Positions 43,531 to 55,664 of a DNA stretch of 64,000 nt are shown piece after piece. Every line of letters begins with the position of its first letter. The stretch's first letter is position 1. Below the pieces are notes generated by a model that did no database searches, was not told where the DNA came from, and saw nothing but the letters and a program-made list of their open reading frames with translations. A program made the position numbers and the translations under genes. The stretch lies in the NCBI RefSeq assembly GCF_902686445.1, contig NC_062214.1, forward strand, positions 51,743,177 through 51,807,176, read 5' to 3'. This stretch comes from Sciurus carolinensis. Taxonomy: Eukaryota > Chordata > Mammalia > Rodentia > Sciuridae.

Positions 43531-45274
43531 ACTGGGTTATAGGGCCACCCCAACTATAAAAGAGTCTGAGAAAACACTTTAGCCTTGTAGAGGAATGCAA
43601 TAGAAAGCAGGGTAGGGATAACAAATCCATGGTGTCTTCTACAAATCTACTTGCAAAACATTTTTGTAATCTGTGCTTTATTTTGGTTCACCAAACTAGA
43701 GTTAGTTTATCCACATACCTTCTGGTCCATCCTTCTGGTGTTTGTTGTGTAAGCTTGTGTATGAGTTCCCTAATTCTTTGTGAAAATAAACAAGAAAATG
43801 AATTGTTACTTCACAATTGAGTGGTGATGGATAATTACTGAGAAATGGTCTCTGAAGGAAAAGCCTGAAAATCAGAATCCCTTCACTTATGTATTGATAT
43901 TTGATTTTAAACAAGTTATTAAAAGTTATATTTCAGGGGGAATACACAAATGATTTTTGAACCTGCCATACCAAAGGCTTTGTGTGTTCTATGACAGTAG
44001 AGGCCATAGCAACCCTCTTTTGCAAAGTGACTTTGAAACACATGCTCTCAAGCAAATTAATGTTCCCCTCAGTGACTCCTTTGGCCAGGAATAACATCAC
44101 AAGTCAATGTGGATATAGAAAGAGGAACAGCACAGGCCAGGGTAGAAAGCACATCACCACTTTGTAAGATATGAGCAATGGCACTCGTTTAAAAAGTAAA
44201 TAAAAAGGTGTTCTGTGTAACTAATATTTAATCACAGGGCTGGGGCAGTGAGTGGGAAGATAGCTGGATATTTCTAAGAGCAAAGGGAACCTCACAGCAA
44301 GAAGGCTGCTCATTTTTAAAATGTAATAACCATAAAGAATACAGTGGAAATATTTCAACATTATTAGGTTGTATGTCAATATGCCTTTAAAAGTTTTATT
44401 TTGAGAAACATGTATTTCTAATATATGGCACTTGTGTCATAAGCAGCAGGAGTCTGGGGTACTGCTGCATAAGAGGTTAATAAAGACAGGAAATCAGGCA
44501 AGGGTTTCTCTGTGGGGAAAAAAAAACAAAAACAAAAGTAGAAAGATATGCAGGTGGAGAGAGACTTTTCTAGAAGGGGAAATAACTGCTGGATGAGGGC
44601 GATCATGCTCAGCATGGAGAGGCAATTTCCACCTCCCCGGGTCTCCCAGAGTGTTTGTGCTTGTCAGGTGGGTGTGGGAGGCCAGGGAAGGGAGAAAATG
44701 AGTTCTCCCCTTGGTTGGTCACACTCAGAGCTTAGGAGAGCTGAAGGCCTGATTGGGGTTATTTTACTTTGAGTGCAAGTTACAAAAATGGCCTCCTGCT
44801 ACTGAAGCACTAATAAGAATATAGTGGAAAGGCCTCCTCTGAATAAATCAGCTCCAGTGTCTTCTTTCAAGATTTAAATGCCCGAGAGAGAGTACCTACC
44901 AGCGCCCTGTAGGCCAGATGCCCACCAGCTGGGCAGGGATTCTTGATTTTGCAGACACACAAAAACTAAGAAAAAATGGGCAGTGATGACCAAAAATGGG
45001 GTCATTAACAGACAAGCAAAAACCACAGATGTCCAGGACACTGATAGTAATCTTGGAAAAGTAAGCTAATCATGGGAAGGTAAAAATCTGAGATTTTAGA
45101 GTTTAAATTGATTTGGCTGTTATTTTCAGTGGATTTGGTTTTAAGCAAAGAATAGAGAAAGCAGGGAATGAATGCCACTATGGAAAGGGGCAACACAGGT
45201 GGGCCATGGTCTGGTTCTCCACCCCTGAGCCAGGTCTTCTGCTGTGAACTTTGTATGCATTTCTTCTTCCACCT
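43531..45274. other. Unassigned non-coding sequence
   Basis: A-run near 44516-44535. 44610-44720 is GC-richer. No repeat or exon recognised. Confidence 0.4.
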
Positions 45275-45475
45275 AACCATAACCCAATGAGGGAAGTACT
45301 AATTTGTGTCCCCATTTTACAGATGAAGAAAGTAAGCTAAAAAGCAGTTAAAGGATTTCTTAACATGCCACAATGAGAAGGTAAGGGTCTGAGAGCTGAT
45401 TCTGTTGCTAAGGGTCACAGAGTTAACCAGTGGCAGATTGTACAAACCCACGTTCAGCTCCATTCACAACCTTTC
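45275..45475 (-). mobile_element. MIR SINE relic, antisense
   Basis: CCAATGAGGGAAGTACTAAT, TGTCCCCATTTTACAGATGA, AGAAAGTAAGCTAAAAAGCA, AGGGTCACAGAGTTAACCAG. An insertion of about 50 bases separates the last two landmarks. Confidence 0.8.
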
Positions 45476-46739
45476 TTGTTCTCTCCCACAGGTCCGGCCC
45501 TGTGCCATTGGTGCCCCATGTAAGATTTCTTTCGGTAAAATAAAATTGGTTCTACCACTGAATACACAAATATTTGAATGTTTACACCACTAGCCTATAT
45601 GGAGGCATCTATTTTCCAGGCCATGAAGAGATGAAAGACATCTCATAAGATTCTACAATGTATTGCTGAACTGTATGGACAGAAGCATTTCATTCATAGA
45701 AAATATGGTAATGGAAAATAGTTTTGGCAAGTATTTTATGCCACAGTGGCAGTGGAAAAATCTGTTAAACCCCCATGTTAATTCCTCACAATTTGGATGT
45801 TGCTACAATATATGAGTCATTGAACATATTTTAGTTTTAGGTCCTAAGCATAGTAATATATAGTCTAAAGTTGAAGCTTTCAAAAAGAGTCAAAAATTAA
45901 AACCATTTTTAATCAAAAGGCTGAAAATTATTACATGTCATCTTGATGTTTTAAACTATATATTTAATGCTTTATTTCTTATATCAACTATTGGTATGAA
46001 ATGTTATTTATTTGCCACCTTTTTTTTTTCAACTCAGTGCACCAAGCTATATTCTTTAGTCCTCATATTAATTGGAAATATCCCACTAGATTTGATTTTG
46101 TGTGCAGGAACTGTACTCTTGTAACAATGACAGTATTCAATTTTAAAACCTCTACTATATTATTGTATAGGGTATAATTTGTGCCCAAATCTTTTGTTAA
46201 TATTTCTACAAACTGTGATTCTTTTATATGGGTTTCATCATACCATTGATCTCCAAAAACTGAAATGCATGTCCAAGTCTCCCCTGCCTTTTATGAACAA
46301 TTCAGCTTTCAGAGTTACTATTTCCAAGTCTAATGCAACCAAAGGAAACCCTTATCCGGCTGTGACACAGGGGCCCACACAAAACCTCAGAGAGAAGGGA
46401 ATGGGAAACAATAGATCTGTGATTCCTGCATTTTATTTCTGGATCCATTATGGTCATTTCTAAATGTGTGATGCAGTAGAAGAATCATGATTGAGGGTTA
46501 GAGACTCAGGTCTCCAAGGCTATACTCCCTGGGGGCCATAGCTATTTCCCTGTATGAAATGGGAATAATGATTCTCACCTCTTTGGACCTCCATTCTGGC
46601 AGATCTCCAATTTTTGTGATTTTTTTTAAAAGACTATAAGTTGTATATGTTTAAGAAAAATATTCATATTTGTATGATTCTTCACAGGTGTTGAAATAAG
46701 GTCACATGCATTCTCTTTTTTAAAGAATTCAATAACTCA
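45476..46739. other. Unassigned AT-rich; possible MIR at 46495-46600
   Basis: AGAGACTCAGGTCTCCAAGG and TGTATGAAATGGGAATAATG may be a second sense MIR. The remainder is AT-rich without a recognised family. Confidence 0.4.
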
Positions 46740-46985
46740 ATGTGGTAGAGAAGGTGGTTAACTAAGAACATGGATCAGCACCCTGCCTCTAATTTTAGCA
46801 TGTGACTTTGGGAAACTTATTAAATTGCTTTTCACCATAATTTTTGTATCTCTAAAATAAAGATTATAATAATGCATATATAACTAAAATTTTATGAGGA
46901 GTAAGGTAGGATATGTAAAAGATATCAAACAACACATGGTACCTACTCAGTGCTTAACTGGAAGCCAACCATCATTGCCATCATC
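46740..46985 (+). mobile_element. MIR SINE relic, near full length
   Basis: GTTAACTAAGAACATGGATC, AGCATGTGACTTTGGGAAAC, TTTTTGTATCTCTAAAATAA, TTTATGAGGAGTAAGGTAGG, GGTACCTACTCAGTGCTTAA cover the whole MIR in sense order. Confidence 0.85.
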
Positions 46986-47624
46986 ATCATGGCCTTTATT
47001 AATTATTATGCCTACTGTACTCATAAAGAGTCTGAGGTTCTGAGAGGCAGATACTATGAATCGCACCACACAATTTCCATACCAACCTATTCCCAGCATG
47101 CCTTCCTGAAGTCATACTCTGAAAAACTAAACACGCTTCCCAGATTCCATGAGATTACAGGCCTGAATATGATTTGTTTTCCAACGGCCAGATGAATTTG
47201 GACACAGCTCAAGGCGTTTGCTTTACTGGTGCAAAGCATAACAGAGGAGAGTGATTCTGGACCTGGCAGCTGTGATGGAGACTTCCTGATTGGACAGCTT
47301 CTGACCATATAGAAACAGAAGTTCCTTGGGTGGTTCAGTTCAATGATATGGTTTTTGGAGTTGTTCCCAGAAACTCAAACTGAAGTCTGTTTCTTCTACA
47401 CTCCTATGATACGGTGAGCTGTGACTGTGTCTTAATGTTTTTCATTTTCATAGACCAGGTAGAGAGGATTCTGTTGTCAGCAACTAAGAAGACTGATCAA
47501 TGTGGAAGGTACAAGGCACTCTCCCTAAATCATAGGCATAAACTATAGAAAACCAACCAGACTTATGACTCCTATGTGAGTGCTCACTTCATTACATCAC
47601 AGAAAGGGAACTGTATTCATTAAG
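46986..47624. other. Unassigned non-coding sequence
   Basis: No family or exon recognised. Confidence 0.4.
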
Positions 47625-47950
47625 TCCTTGAGATATGACTATATCCCCATCATAATCTAGGAGCTATTCTAGGTACTCGAATTGTTGAGTTAATATGTAA
47701 CTGAATCATTTATCCTCAAAGAGTTTTGAATCAATAGAAGGCACAAAATTAAAGAAAAATTTTAAAATAACATATAATATTAGCACTTTCACAAAGTTAT
47801 ATATTGTACAGTAGGAACTTAATAGAGAGAGAAAATATTTCAGGAAGCATTCAGATGGGTTTCTCAAGTAAGGGGAGAGATAATGAATGAGAAGAAAGTA
47901 ATCCCAGACAATGGGAACAGCACATACAGAGGCACAGAGAACATCATCAC
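47625..47950 (-). mobile_element. L2 LINE relic, antisense
   Basis: TAGGAGCTATTCTAGGTACT, CTCAAAGAGTTTTGAATCAA and, at the far end, GACAATGGGAACAGCACATA followed by CAGAGGCACAGAG match the antisense-to-sense order of an L2 3' portion. Confidence 0.5.
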
Positions 47951-48399
47951 CCATGGCAATTCCAGGGTTATTATAATAATCAAATAAAAATACACATGAT
48001 TATTATTTCAAAATTGTATTAGTTTAAAATTACTATACTTCATAAGTGTTTTGAACCTTCTTGGCTGGGGTATTTATTACAGTATTACAGGAGATTCAAA
48101 CAATCAACATAGAAGCCAGAGGCTACAGATTAGCCAAATGAATGCATGTGACTGTAAAGCATTTTGACTTCTTTAATTTCATTAATATAAACTGTCATTC
48201 TTTTTGGAGGAAACCCAGAGGCCATGGTGAATTATAATTGTAAAGATACCATGTTTAATTCACAAGTATTCCTTAGTATCTGAGATGTATCTTATGCTGC
48301 ACTAGACCAGGAATAAAAGATCCCAGTCGTGGAAACATTCACAATGAGGGGAAAGGAACTTTTGGTTTTATTTTTCTTAAAAAAAAATTCACTGACTAA
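47951..48399. other. Unassigned AT-rich sequence
   Basis: No family or exon recognised. Confidence 0.35.
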
Positions 48400-48614
48400 G
48401 CTGGGCACAATGGCTCAAGACTGTTTTTATCCCAGCGGCTCAGGAGGCTGAGGCAGGAGGATGGAGAATTCAAAGCCAGCCTCCGCAACTTAGCGTGGTC
48501 CTAAGCAACTCAGCAAGACCCTGTCTCTTAATAAAAAATGAATAAAAAAGTGCTGGGGATGTTGCTCAGTGGTTAAGCACCTCTGGGTTCAATCCCTGAT
48601 GCCAAAAAAAAAAA
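48400..48614 (+). mobile_element. B1-dID (MEN-type) composite SINE, full length
   Basis: B1 half: GCTGGGCACAATGGCTCAAG, AGGCTGAGGCAGGAGGATGG, AGACCCTGTCTCTTAATAAA. ID half: GTGCTGGGGATGTTGCTCAG, CTCTGGGTTCAATCCCTGAT. A-tail of 12. TCACTGAC is found before (48389-48396) and after the tail (48616-48623), a probable short target duplication. Confidence 0.94.
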
Positions 48615-49759
48615 ATCACTGACCATTATTAGGAAGGGAAAAATGTATAATTTCCCCTCCCCATACCTTTGCAGGACTTTGAATATCTGCTATTCCAAAT
48701 AATCCTCACCAATTTCCTGACCCCTAAGGTTAACATCTCAACTGCTGACAGCCTTCTCAATCTTCCTACTTGCCCCCAATACATAGGCATCTCTCACAGT
48801 TTTCCTTTCCTCTGCCCTTCTTTTTTACACCTATCTCTTGCTTAAGATTCAGAGGACTCCACAGTATGTTATGGTAGAAATAACAAAGAAAAAGGAGCCA
48901 TAAATGCTGGGTTGTTACGGGCTCTGAGTCCTAAGCAAAGCCACATTCCTTCTCTGGGGACCCAGGTCCCAACTGAAAAATGAACACTTCTCTCAGGATC
49001 AACAACTTGAATGTATGTGTGCCTTTATGAAAACGAGGGTTTTCCTTCAGATATATATATCATTGTATTTGCTGAGGATAATTGAGATGGAACATGAATG
49101 GCAGAACATTTTTTTGTTTCTAACCAGATGAAATTGAACCAAGCATGGAGCTTTCCTACCTCTGATTGAAGGAATTCAGGAGAAGGAATTGGACAAATTC
49201 TAACATTCCCACTGTTGAAGCATCTGGGGGTCAACTGGATGAGATAAATTGTATGCACAACTCCTATAGAATGCATAACCAAACAAAATTGATAACCATT
49301 AGTAATGAAACATAAATGTAATTTTATAATTTGGCCAACTGGCTTTTCCAGGCTTCTGTCAGCATTTCAAGTAGAACTTTTTTTTTTTTTTTTTTTTTTT
49401 TCAAATCTAAAGCTGAATAACACAGACTGAAATTAAGTTACAAGTGCAGTCTGGACATTATGACTTCCAGGGACTGATGAAGATGGGGAAATCAGAAAAT
49501 CTGGCTCTGCATCTGGTTCTGCATCTTGCTGCATCCTTTCTTGTCATATCATTCCAGGTATCCTGCAGAAGCTCTTTGAATTCAGGCCAGCCCTAGTCAC
49601 AGGGCTGCTGTGAAGTTCCATGGAGACCATGAGAGTAGGAGTGTTTTGCAGACTGTAAAGCACTCTGCGTTGTGGGGAACTTTTACTGTCTGAGAATTCT
49701 GGACACCCACTTTTCTCTTATACCTAAAAGTGACCTAAATTGTGACCTTCTGTTGTTCC
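48615..49759. other. Unassigned; pure T-run at 49378-49401
   Basis: A 24-base T-run could be the tail of an antisense retroposon, but the sequence after it is not a family I recognise. No exon. Confidence 0.4.
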
Positions 49760-49930
49760 AGATATTGAACTAAGTGCTTTCAGCACATTCTAATTCTTAC
49801 AGAAATCCTTCCATTTCCTTTTTAACAGATGAGGAAACTGAGTCTCAGAAAGATGAGGTGACTTAGCTAAGTTCACACAGCTAATTGTTAAAGCAGAGCC
49901 AAGACTCGAACTCAGATCTGACGGACTCAA
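49760..49930 (-). mobile_element. MIR SINE relic, antisense
   Basis: GAACTAAGTGCTTTCAGCAC, ACAGATGAGGAAACTGAGTC, GTTCACACAGCTAATTGTTA, CAAGACTCGAACTCAGATCT. Confidence 0.9.
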
Positions 49931-50854
49931 TCTCACCAGAAGTTTTGTTTGTAAAGGTTGATCCTTTCTTCAGATGTAGCCTCTTCTTCAGAATAAAACT
50001 TGAAGAGTCTTCATCAAATGCTAAATGATAAAGGAGGCAAGAGCTATTATGTATCTATAAATGGCCCAGTACTCTGGCATCTTCCCAGGCTACTTATTCC
50101 TGTCATCTTCTTAACTCCTACAGAATATCACTGTAACTTCCTTCTGGGTGTCATGGACACACCGTTGCTGGTGTCATAGGGAGACTGCAGCATATGGCAT
50201 CTTAACAATGCTCCCACATTTCCATGCCTGGTCTAACTGGCTTGTTTGGGTATTTCAGTCCCTTGGCTTATTACCACATTAGATGTCCTCCACAAAACGA
50301 GACTTGGCAGAGTAAGCCTTTTCGTAAGTGAAGGGGTTCAGAACATGCCACTCCAAAACTGACTGTTTTGAAGATATTGATTATTTTGAGCTCAAGGCAT
50401 TTGAGAAATAGCACATGCAAGAAAGACTGTCTGACTTTCCCTATTTACCTAAAAGCAGGTCACAAAATTTCCCATGAGAAATGGGAAGGGTACCAGGAAG
50501 GAAAGGGTATTATGACCTGGAGTCAACACCAAAATAGACCCATACCAACAAACCTATTGAACTAACCCTTATCTCCCACTAGCTTCCCTCATATATTTCC
50601 TAGTCACTGTCCCACAATTTACTGCCCCTAGTCCAAGTCCCTTTGTCTTGTCACATCCCCACAATTTACTATTATTTGCATAAGCCTCCTGAGAGACTTC
50701 AAAATATTAAATAAAATCTGTATTCTTATCTGTCTTATGACAGTTTGAATCTTAAACCTAGACGCAGAACCTAAGAAAACAAAAAGAAGCATTTCCTCTC
50801 TTAGTATGTTCCAGTTAAGTGATAAGAGCCAAGGCCTATGTGGTGAAGCTTCTT
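49931..50854. other. Unassigned non-coding sequence
   Basis: No family or exon recognised. Confidence 0.4.
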
Positions 50855-50985
50855 GCATTCAGTCACTCAACAATGATCTCCCCAGGGTGTCTATCACAGG
50901 CCCTGGAGGGCATGCAAGTTACACCTAGCACCAGTCTCTGCCATCAGAGTACTTACCTTCAAGTTACAGAGATCAAAGGCATGCA
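50855..50985 (-). mobile_element. L2-like relic, antisense (weak)
   Basis: GCATTCAGTCACTCAACAAT, CACAGGCCCTGGAGGGCATG, TCTGCCATCAGAGTACTTAC resemble the antisense L2 3' end. Confidence 0.45.
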
Positions 50986-51387
50986 CAATTGTTCTTCAAT
51001 GAATATAGCAAATTTCTGTGACTGTAATCTTAATATAAATGAGGACATGCTATTAAAGATATAGTGAAGTGAATAAAATGGAAGAACTGATAATACTGTC
51101 ATCCAAGTCAAGAAACTGGTCTAGCAGTCATATTTATGCTCAGCTTAATTTTCAAGACAAGGATTTATGGCTGTTTGCAGTTTAGAAAATCATATTCATC
51201 CAACATCACCTCCCATTTGTACCCAAAAGTGGGATACTGAGAGGCAATAACCATGGAAAAAATCAGCATTATAACTTCCATGGCCTTTCTTTCTCCAGTG
51301 ATAGGAATCTTTACAGGAGAGAATAGAAAGGGGCAAAAAAAGATACTATCATAGTATCATAGAGTCATAGTATCCTTCCCAATAGGA

Positions 51388-51413
51388 CTTGTAGTTATTG
51401 TAATAACTACAAG
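51388..51413. repeat. Near-perfect palindrome, 12-bp arms
   Basis: CTTGTAGTTATT (51388-51399) and AATAACTACAAG (51402-51413) are exact reverse complements separated by GT. It can form a short cruciform. Confidence 0.97.
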
Positions 51414-51424
51414 AAATATTGTAG

Positions 51425-51545
51425 CAGGCCAAGTGGCAAATTCTCATTTGACAGATGAAGAAACTGTCTCTAGAAGAGATGGTTTGCCAAAACCATGCAG
51501 CTAAAAACCAGGACTTGAATATCCTGTATATTTGAATTCAGATGA
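51425..51545 (-). mobile_element. MIR SINE relic, antisense
   Basis: TTTGACAGATGAAGAAACTG, GCCAAAACCATGCAGCTAAA, AACCAGGACTTGAATATCCT. Confidence 0.7.
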
Positions 51546-52779
51546 CTCAAAATTCAGTTTCTATCACCTTGAAGACAGGGTACTGGTGAAGTGGAAGTGG
51601 GGGAGACAGGGAGGGAAGGAGAGGAAGGAAGGAAGGACCATGGTTGTTTATATTTGGGCCTACTGTTGCAGTGATCATCAGAAGATCCCATTTTTCAAAG
51701 TAGGGAGAAGATGGGATAGTTGAGACCTGTATTATTTGCAATTTCCATAGATATGGATATTTTGTTGTAATTCTTAGTGTGGGACTCGCTCCACCTTGCC
51801 TTGCTATTGTAATGTTGAAGAATAAATACTTATCACCCTCTACACCTTACTCTTGTCCCAGCCCCTAACTGGTGTCACCCTTCAACCCTGGAAAGAGGGA
51901 TCCTGCTCTTAGGCCCAAGCTTTAAAAGGACCTGTCCAGGCTTCCTCTAGCCATACTCTAGCTTATGAGAAGTCCCTAGGACCATGGGACACACCCCTAT
52001 TTCAGATCTTTACCCCCTTCTAGATCATGCTAGATCACAGAACTCTGCCAAAGTGTCCTTGAACTGGTGTGAGTCACCAGGCCCAAAAGTTGGCCAAAGT
52101 AGGGTTGGGACTGGTATGAGCTAAGATGGGAATCACAGGCTGGTACATCCAAACACAAACACTTGAGAGCAGGGTTGGTCCCAGGCCAAGATCTAAAGAC
52201 CAAATTCTCTTGACTGCTATGTTCTGATGCCAAAATCCAGGGGGTTCAGATTTAGTTCAAATTTAAATTCTAACCCGGTCTTTCGGGTCATCATGAAGGA
52301 AGGTATATTTCACATGGTAGGAAGACACACATATTTTTCAGTAATGTGTTAGCTTGACCTCTAGCAGTTAAGTGTTGAGCATATGATAACTGGGCCTCTA
52401 TTTGTAGTCTTTCCCTGTGTCCCATAAATGAGGCTCCAGTTTGTTATCTGCTTGGAATTGCCTTCATCACCATGCAGAACACATGGACCTTAGGGTAGTT
52501 CTGTTGTTTTTACCATTGAACTCGAAGTCAACTAGTGGTCAGGAAGAGACTTGGCTTCCTATTCATGAAGGAGAAATCTCCATGGTATGGACGCTCCTGG
52601 ATTCTCCAATCCTTATCTCAGTCCAGCCTGGAGACATGGAATGAGTTCTCTAATAAATTGGGCAGCCTCAACTCATCTCTGCTCTTTTACTTTTGTGAAC
52701 AAATTTTTCTAGAAGAACAGGAATCCTCTTTCATAGTTAAGTTTGTTGTCTGTGGCTGGAAAGATAAGTCTTCATAATA
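51546..52779. other. Unassigned; GGAAGG purine tract at 51598-51637
   Basis: A short GGAGGGAAGGAGAGGAAGGA-type tract is the only repeat seen. No exon recognised. Confidence 0.4.
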
Positions 52780-53192
52780 AACTATAGGCCAATATCTCTA
52801 AAAACATGTAAATACAAAAATTGAATCCAGATCTCAAAAGCATAATATACACCAAGATAAGGTCTATTCTAGGAACGAAAGTATGAACAAAAATGTGATT
52901 TGCTAATATTAGTTTTATTAGAAGGACCAAGGATAAAAATCACTTGGTTATCTTCAGTTATTCACTTAATAAAAATAAATGTTAATAATTGAAGTTCTTT
53001 GTAAAGTATGGACAGAGGAATAGTCCCATAATATGATGTGGAATATGTCAAACCAACTTCATTCAAAAAGCAAAGCACTACAACAGTCTCCAAAAGAGGT
53101 GTGCTGGGCAAGAGCCCTGTGCACATGCCTGCATACCTCTCTGCACTCCACCCCATTTTCTCCCCAGTTTGTGGCATAAAAAATAACAAATA

Positions 53193-53300
53193 GGGCTGGG
53201 GATATAGCTCAGTTGGTAGAGTGCTTGCCTTGCAAGCACAAGGCCCTGGGTTCAATCCTCAGCCCCGCAAAAATAAAAATAAAGATAAAAAAATAAAATT
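53193..53300 (+). mobile_element. ID SINE (tRNA-Ala-derived), intact tRNA-like body
   Basis: GGGCTGGGGATATAGCTCAG opens it, with A box TAGCTCAGTTGGTAGAGTG and B box GGGTTCAATCC. The 5' GGGCTG can pair with 3' CAGCCC, so the acceptor-like stem is kept. The tail is A-rich (AAAAATAAAAATAAAG...). Inserted in the L1 ORF2 relic. A real tRNA is unlikely because the anticodon arm is the ID-type extended hairpin and it has a SINE tail. Confidence 0.96.
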
Positions 53301-53825
53301 TTTGACCCTGGAAGATTTGATTATTAACATCCCAGGAATGGAATACCACTGAAAACATTTTATTCCATGCAGAAAAACATAGGGTCAAAAGCAAATAAGT
53401 ATATCATCCTACTATCACTTATCCATTTCTAAATACAGCAAAAAAGAGTAATAGAAAAAAATACTGAAAATTAAGAGACAAATTAATGCTAGTTGGAAAA
53501 TATATAATTGTTTATCTAGAAAACCAAAAAATCAATTAGAAAAACTAATTAGAATAAGAGGGTTTGGCCAGATGGCCAATTATAGAATAAATGTACAAAA
53601 ATATTTATAGTAATCCTGTAAGAACAATAATCAGTAATAGCATAAAAATGTTTGAATCAAAATGGCAACAAAAATATATATTCACACCTAAGTAGTCATA
53701 ACAAACTAGACTGTATAGGTAAAAATAAAACATATAGACCTTTACTGAAAAAAAAAAAAGACAGAAGAAGACTTGAAAAAAATAGAAGGTATACCAGATT
53801 TGTCTTTAGGAAGAATCAAAACATA

Positions 53826-54038
53826 GCCAGGGCTGGAAACATCTACAATCCCAATAGGCTCAAGAGGCTTCAGCAATTTAGTGAGACCCTGTCTCAAAAT
53901 AAAAAATAAAAAGGACTAGGGATGTAGCTTAGTGATAGAGCTTCCTGGAGTCTATTCCCAGTACTGAGAGAGAAAGAGCAGAAGGAAGGAAAGAAAGAAG
54001 GGAGAGAGGGAGGAAGGAAGGAAGGAAGGAAAAAAAGA
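53826..54038 (+). mobile_element. B1-dID composite SINE with purine-expanded tail
   Basis: Shortened B1 half (CATCTACAATCCCAATAGGC, GTGAGACCCTGTCTCAAAAT), ID half (GACTAGGGATGTAGCTTAGT), then a long tail of GGAA/GAAA units from about 53968. AAGAATCAAAACATA (53811-53825) and AAGAATCAAAATGTA (54039-54053) are the target duplication with two differences. Confidence 0.9.
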
Positions 54039-54384
54039 AAGAATCAAAATGTAAATAGTTACCCTCAAATTAATTTATGAATTTAAAATTGTTTCAATCC
54101 AGATTTCTGAGGGATTTTAAAATTTTTTTGTCCAAAAGTATCTTAATATTTATCTTGGAAAGTAAATAAGAAAAAAGGCTTTTTAATTAAATAAATAAAG
54201 GGGATACCCTGCTAGATATTAAAATCTAATATAAATATAATTAAAATGTTGCAATATTGATGTTAGGCTAGACAAAAAGCAAAGACCAGAAATAGATCTG
54301 CCAACATACAGACAAATCTAACTACAATTAATAATTTAGTGCAACAGAGATTTTATTCACATAATGAACGACTATACATACACA

Positions 54385-54445
54385 TGTATATGTATGTGTG
54401 TGTGTGTGTGTATACATATGTGTGTGTGTGTGCGTGTGTGTGCAT
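54385..54445 (+). repeat. (TG)n microsatellite, interrupted
   Basis: Two TG runs divided by TATACATA, flanked by TATGTATG units. Confidence 0.95.
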
Positions 54446-54664
54446 ATGCAATAAAGACTTGAGAAATCAACTTATTCTGAAGTTAGGAAATACATATTCC
54501 TCAAGTCTTCCATATTCTCCAAATAAATTTTAGACAAATATAATATTTTAATATAAAAATAGAATACATTGATATAAACTTCAAGTAAAAATAGTCTTAA
54601 GCAGGACACCAAATGTAGAAACAATAAAAAAATAGACAAATAGATGTAGATTTAAAATTCATTA

Positions 54665-54740
54665 TATAAATCATCAAGTATCTGTGGAATGCCTCCTCTG
54701 TGCCAGATCCTGGCCACACCAAGTTTGCACTTTGATAAGG
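54665..54740 (-). mobile_element. L2 LINE 3' end fragment, antisense
   Basis: AAATCATCAAGTATCTGTGG, AATGCCTCCTCTGTGCCAGA, TCCTGGCC: the antisense L2 terminal region. Confidence 0.65.
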
Positions 54741-55664
54741 AAATTGTACTTCTCAACCATTTGGCATCTGGTTAGAACTCATTTGACTCATTCCAGACAA
54801 TAAAATGTGGACAGAAGCAATGCATGTCACCCCTGGGCCTGATTCTATTTAAAAACAACAGCTTACACACTCTTCTTTCTTCCTGTTTGCAGCAAGTTCA
54901 GTGACCACATGTGATGGAAGAAACCTTGATCCTAGAATTACCACTGGGAGGAGAAACCAGTAGAGAGGGCTGCCTAACCACGAGAATTTTTGCTCTTCTT
55001 TCTCTTTGGGTGAGCAAAGAAGAAATCCTTATTGCATTATGCCATTGAGATTTGAAACTGCTTCTTACAACATCTTTCTGTCCTAGTACAAAAATTACTA
55101 CTGAACCAATGACTTAGTAGCCCGTGGTAGTGGGAGTGAGGACACATGCAGGCAGGGAAGCTGGAGGTCCCAGTTATAAAATTGTGATGCCCAGAAAACT
55201 TGTGACCTGAAGCAACTTTTAAAGGCAAACCTTGTGTCTACTGATCTAGGAGAGAGAGAAATTAGGAAACAGAACATTAGCTGTTGTATATTTTATATTG
55301 GTCATCACTTACTGGATTTGGCAAGGCATTATAAGAAAGTACTTCATAAGCAGAGAAGTGGATAGTTTAGGAGCAGAAATAAAAAAGATCAGAACTATTT
55401 CAGATATTTGCCCACAAGAAATGACAAAGGTAACTGCTTCTAGACTCCAAGTAGTTCAGGGTGAATCAAAAAAGCTTTAAGTAGAAAAAACAACAACAAA
55501 AACTAAAAAATAAAACTTCTTAAGGGAATCAAGAGAACCCAGGCAGTGATTATATTAAGCATGCATCCTTTTCAAATTTTGTTCTAGATAGGCTCAAGGT
55601 CGTTGCCTATATTAATGGGGTAGAATAGGGAAGCAAAGTAACCAAGAACTAAACTGAGAGTGAA
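54741..55664. other. Unassigned non-coding sequence
   Basis: No family or exon recognised. Confidence 0.4.

Larger units (their letters stand above)
52780..54560 (+). pseudogene. Decayed L1 ORF2 (reverse transcriptase region) with later insertions
   Basis: In order: AACTATAGGCCAATATCTCT near 52780, CACCAAGATAAGGTCTATTC, ATGCAGAAAAACATAGGGTC near 53368, TTTATCTAGAAAACCAAAAA near 53512, ACTTGAAAAAAATAGAAGGT near 53771, GATACCCTGCTAGATATTAA near 54203, CCAGAAATAGATCTGCCAAC near 54286. These follow ORF2 from the palm region towards the C-terminus. Many stops; interrupted by SINEs at 53193 and 53826 and by a TG tract. Confidence 0.75.

Noticed and set aside
53193..53268. Possible tRNA-Ala gene
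   Set aside because: A and B boxes and an acceptor-like stem are present, but the anticodon arm is the extended ID hairpin and an A-rich SINE tail follows; it is an ID element.
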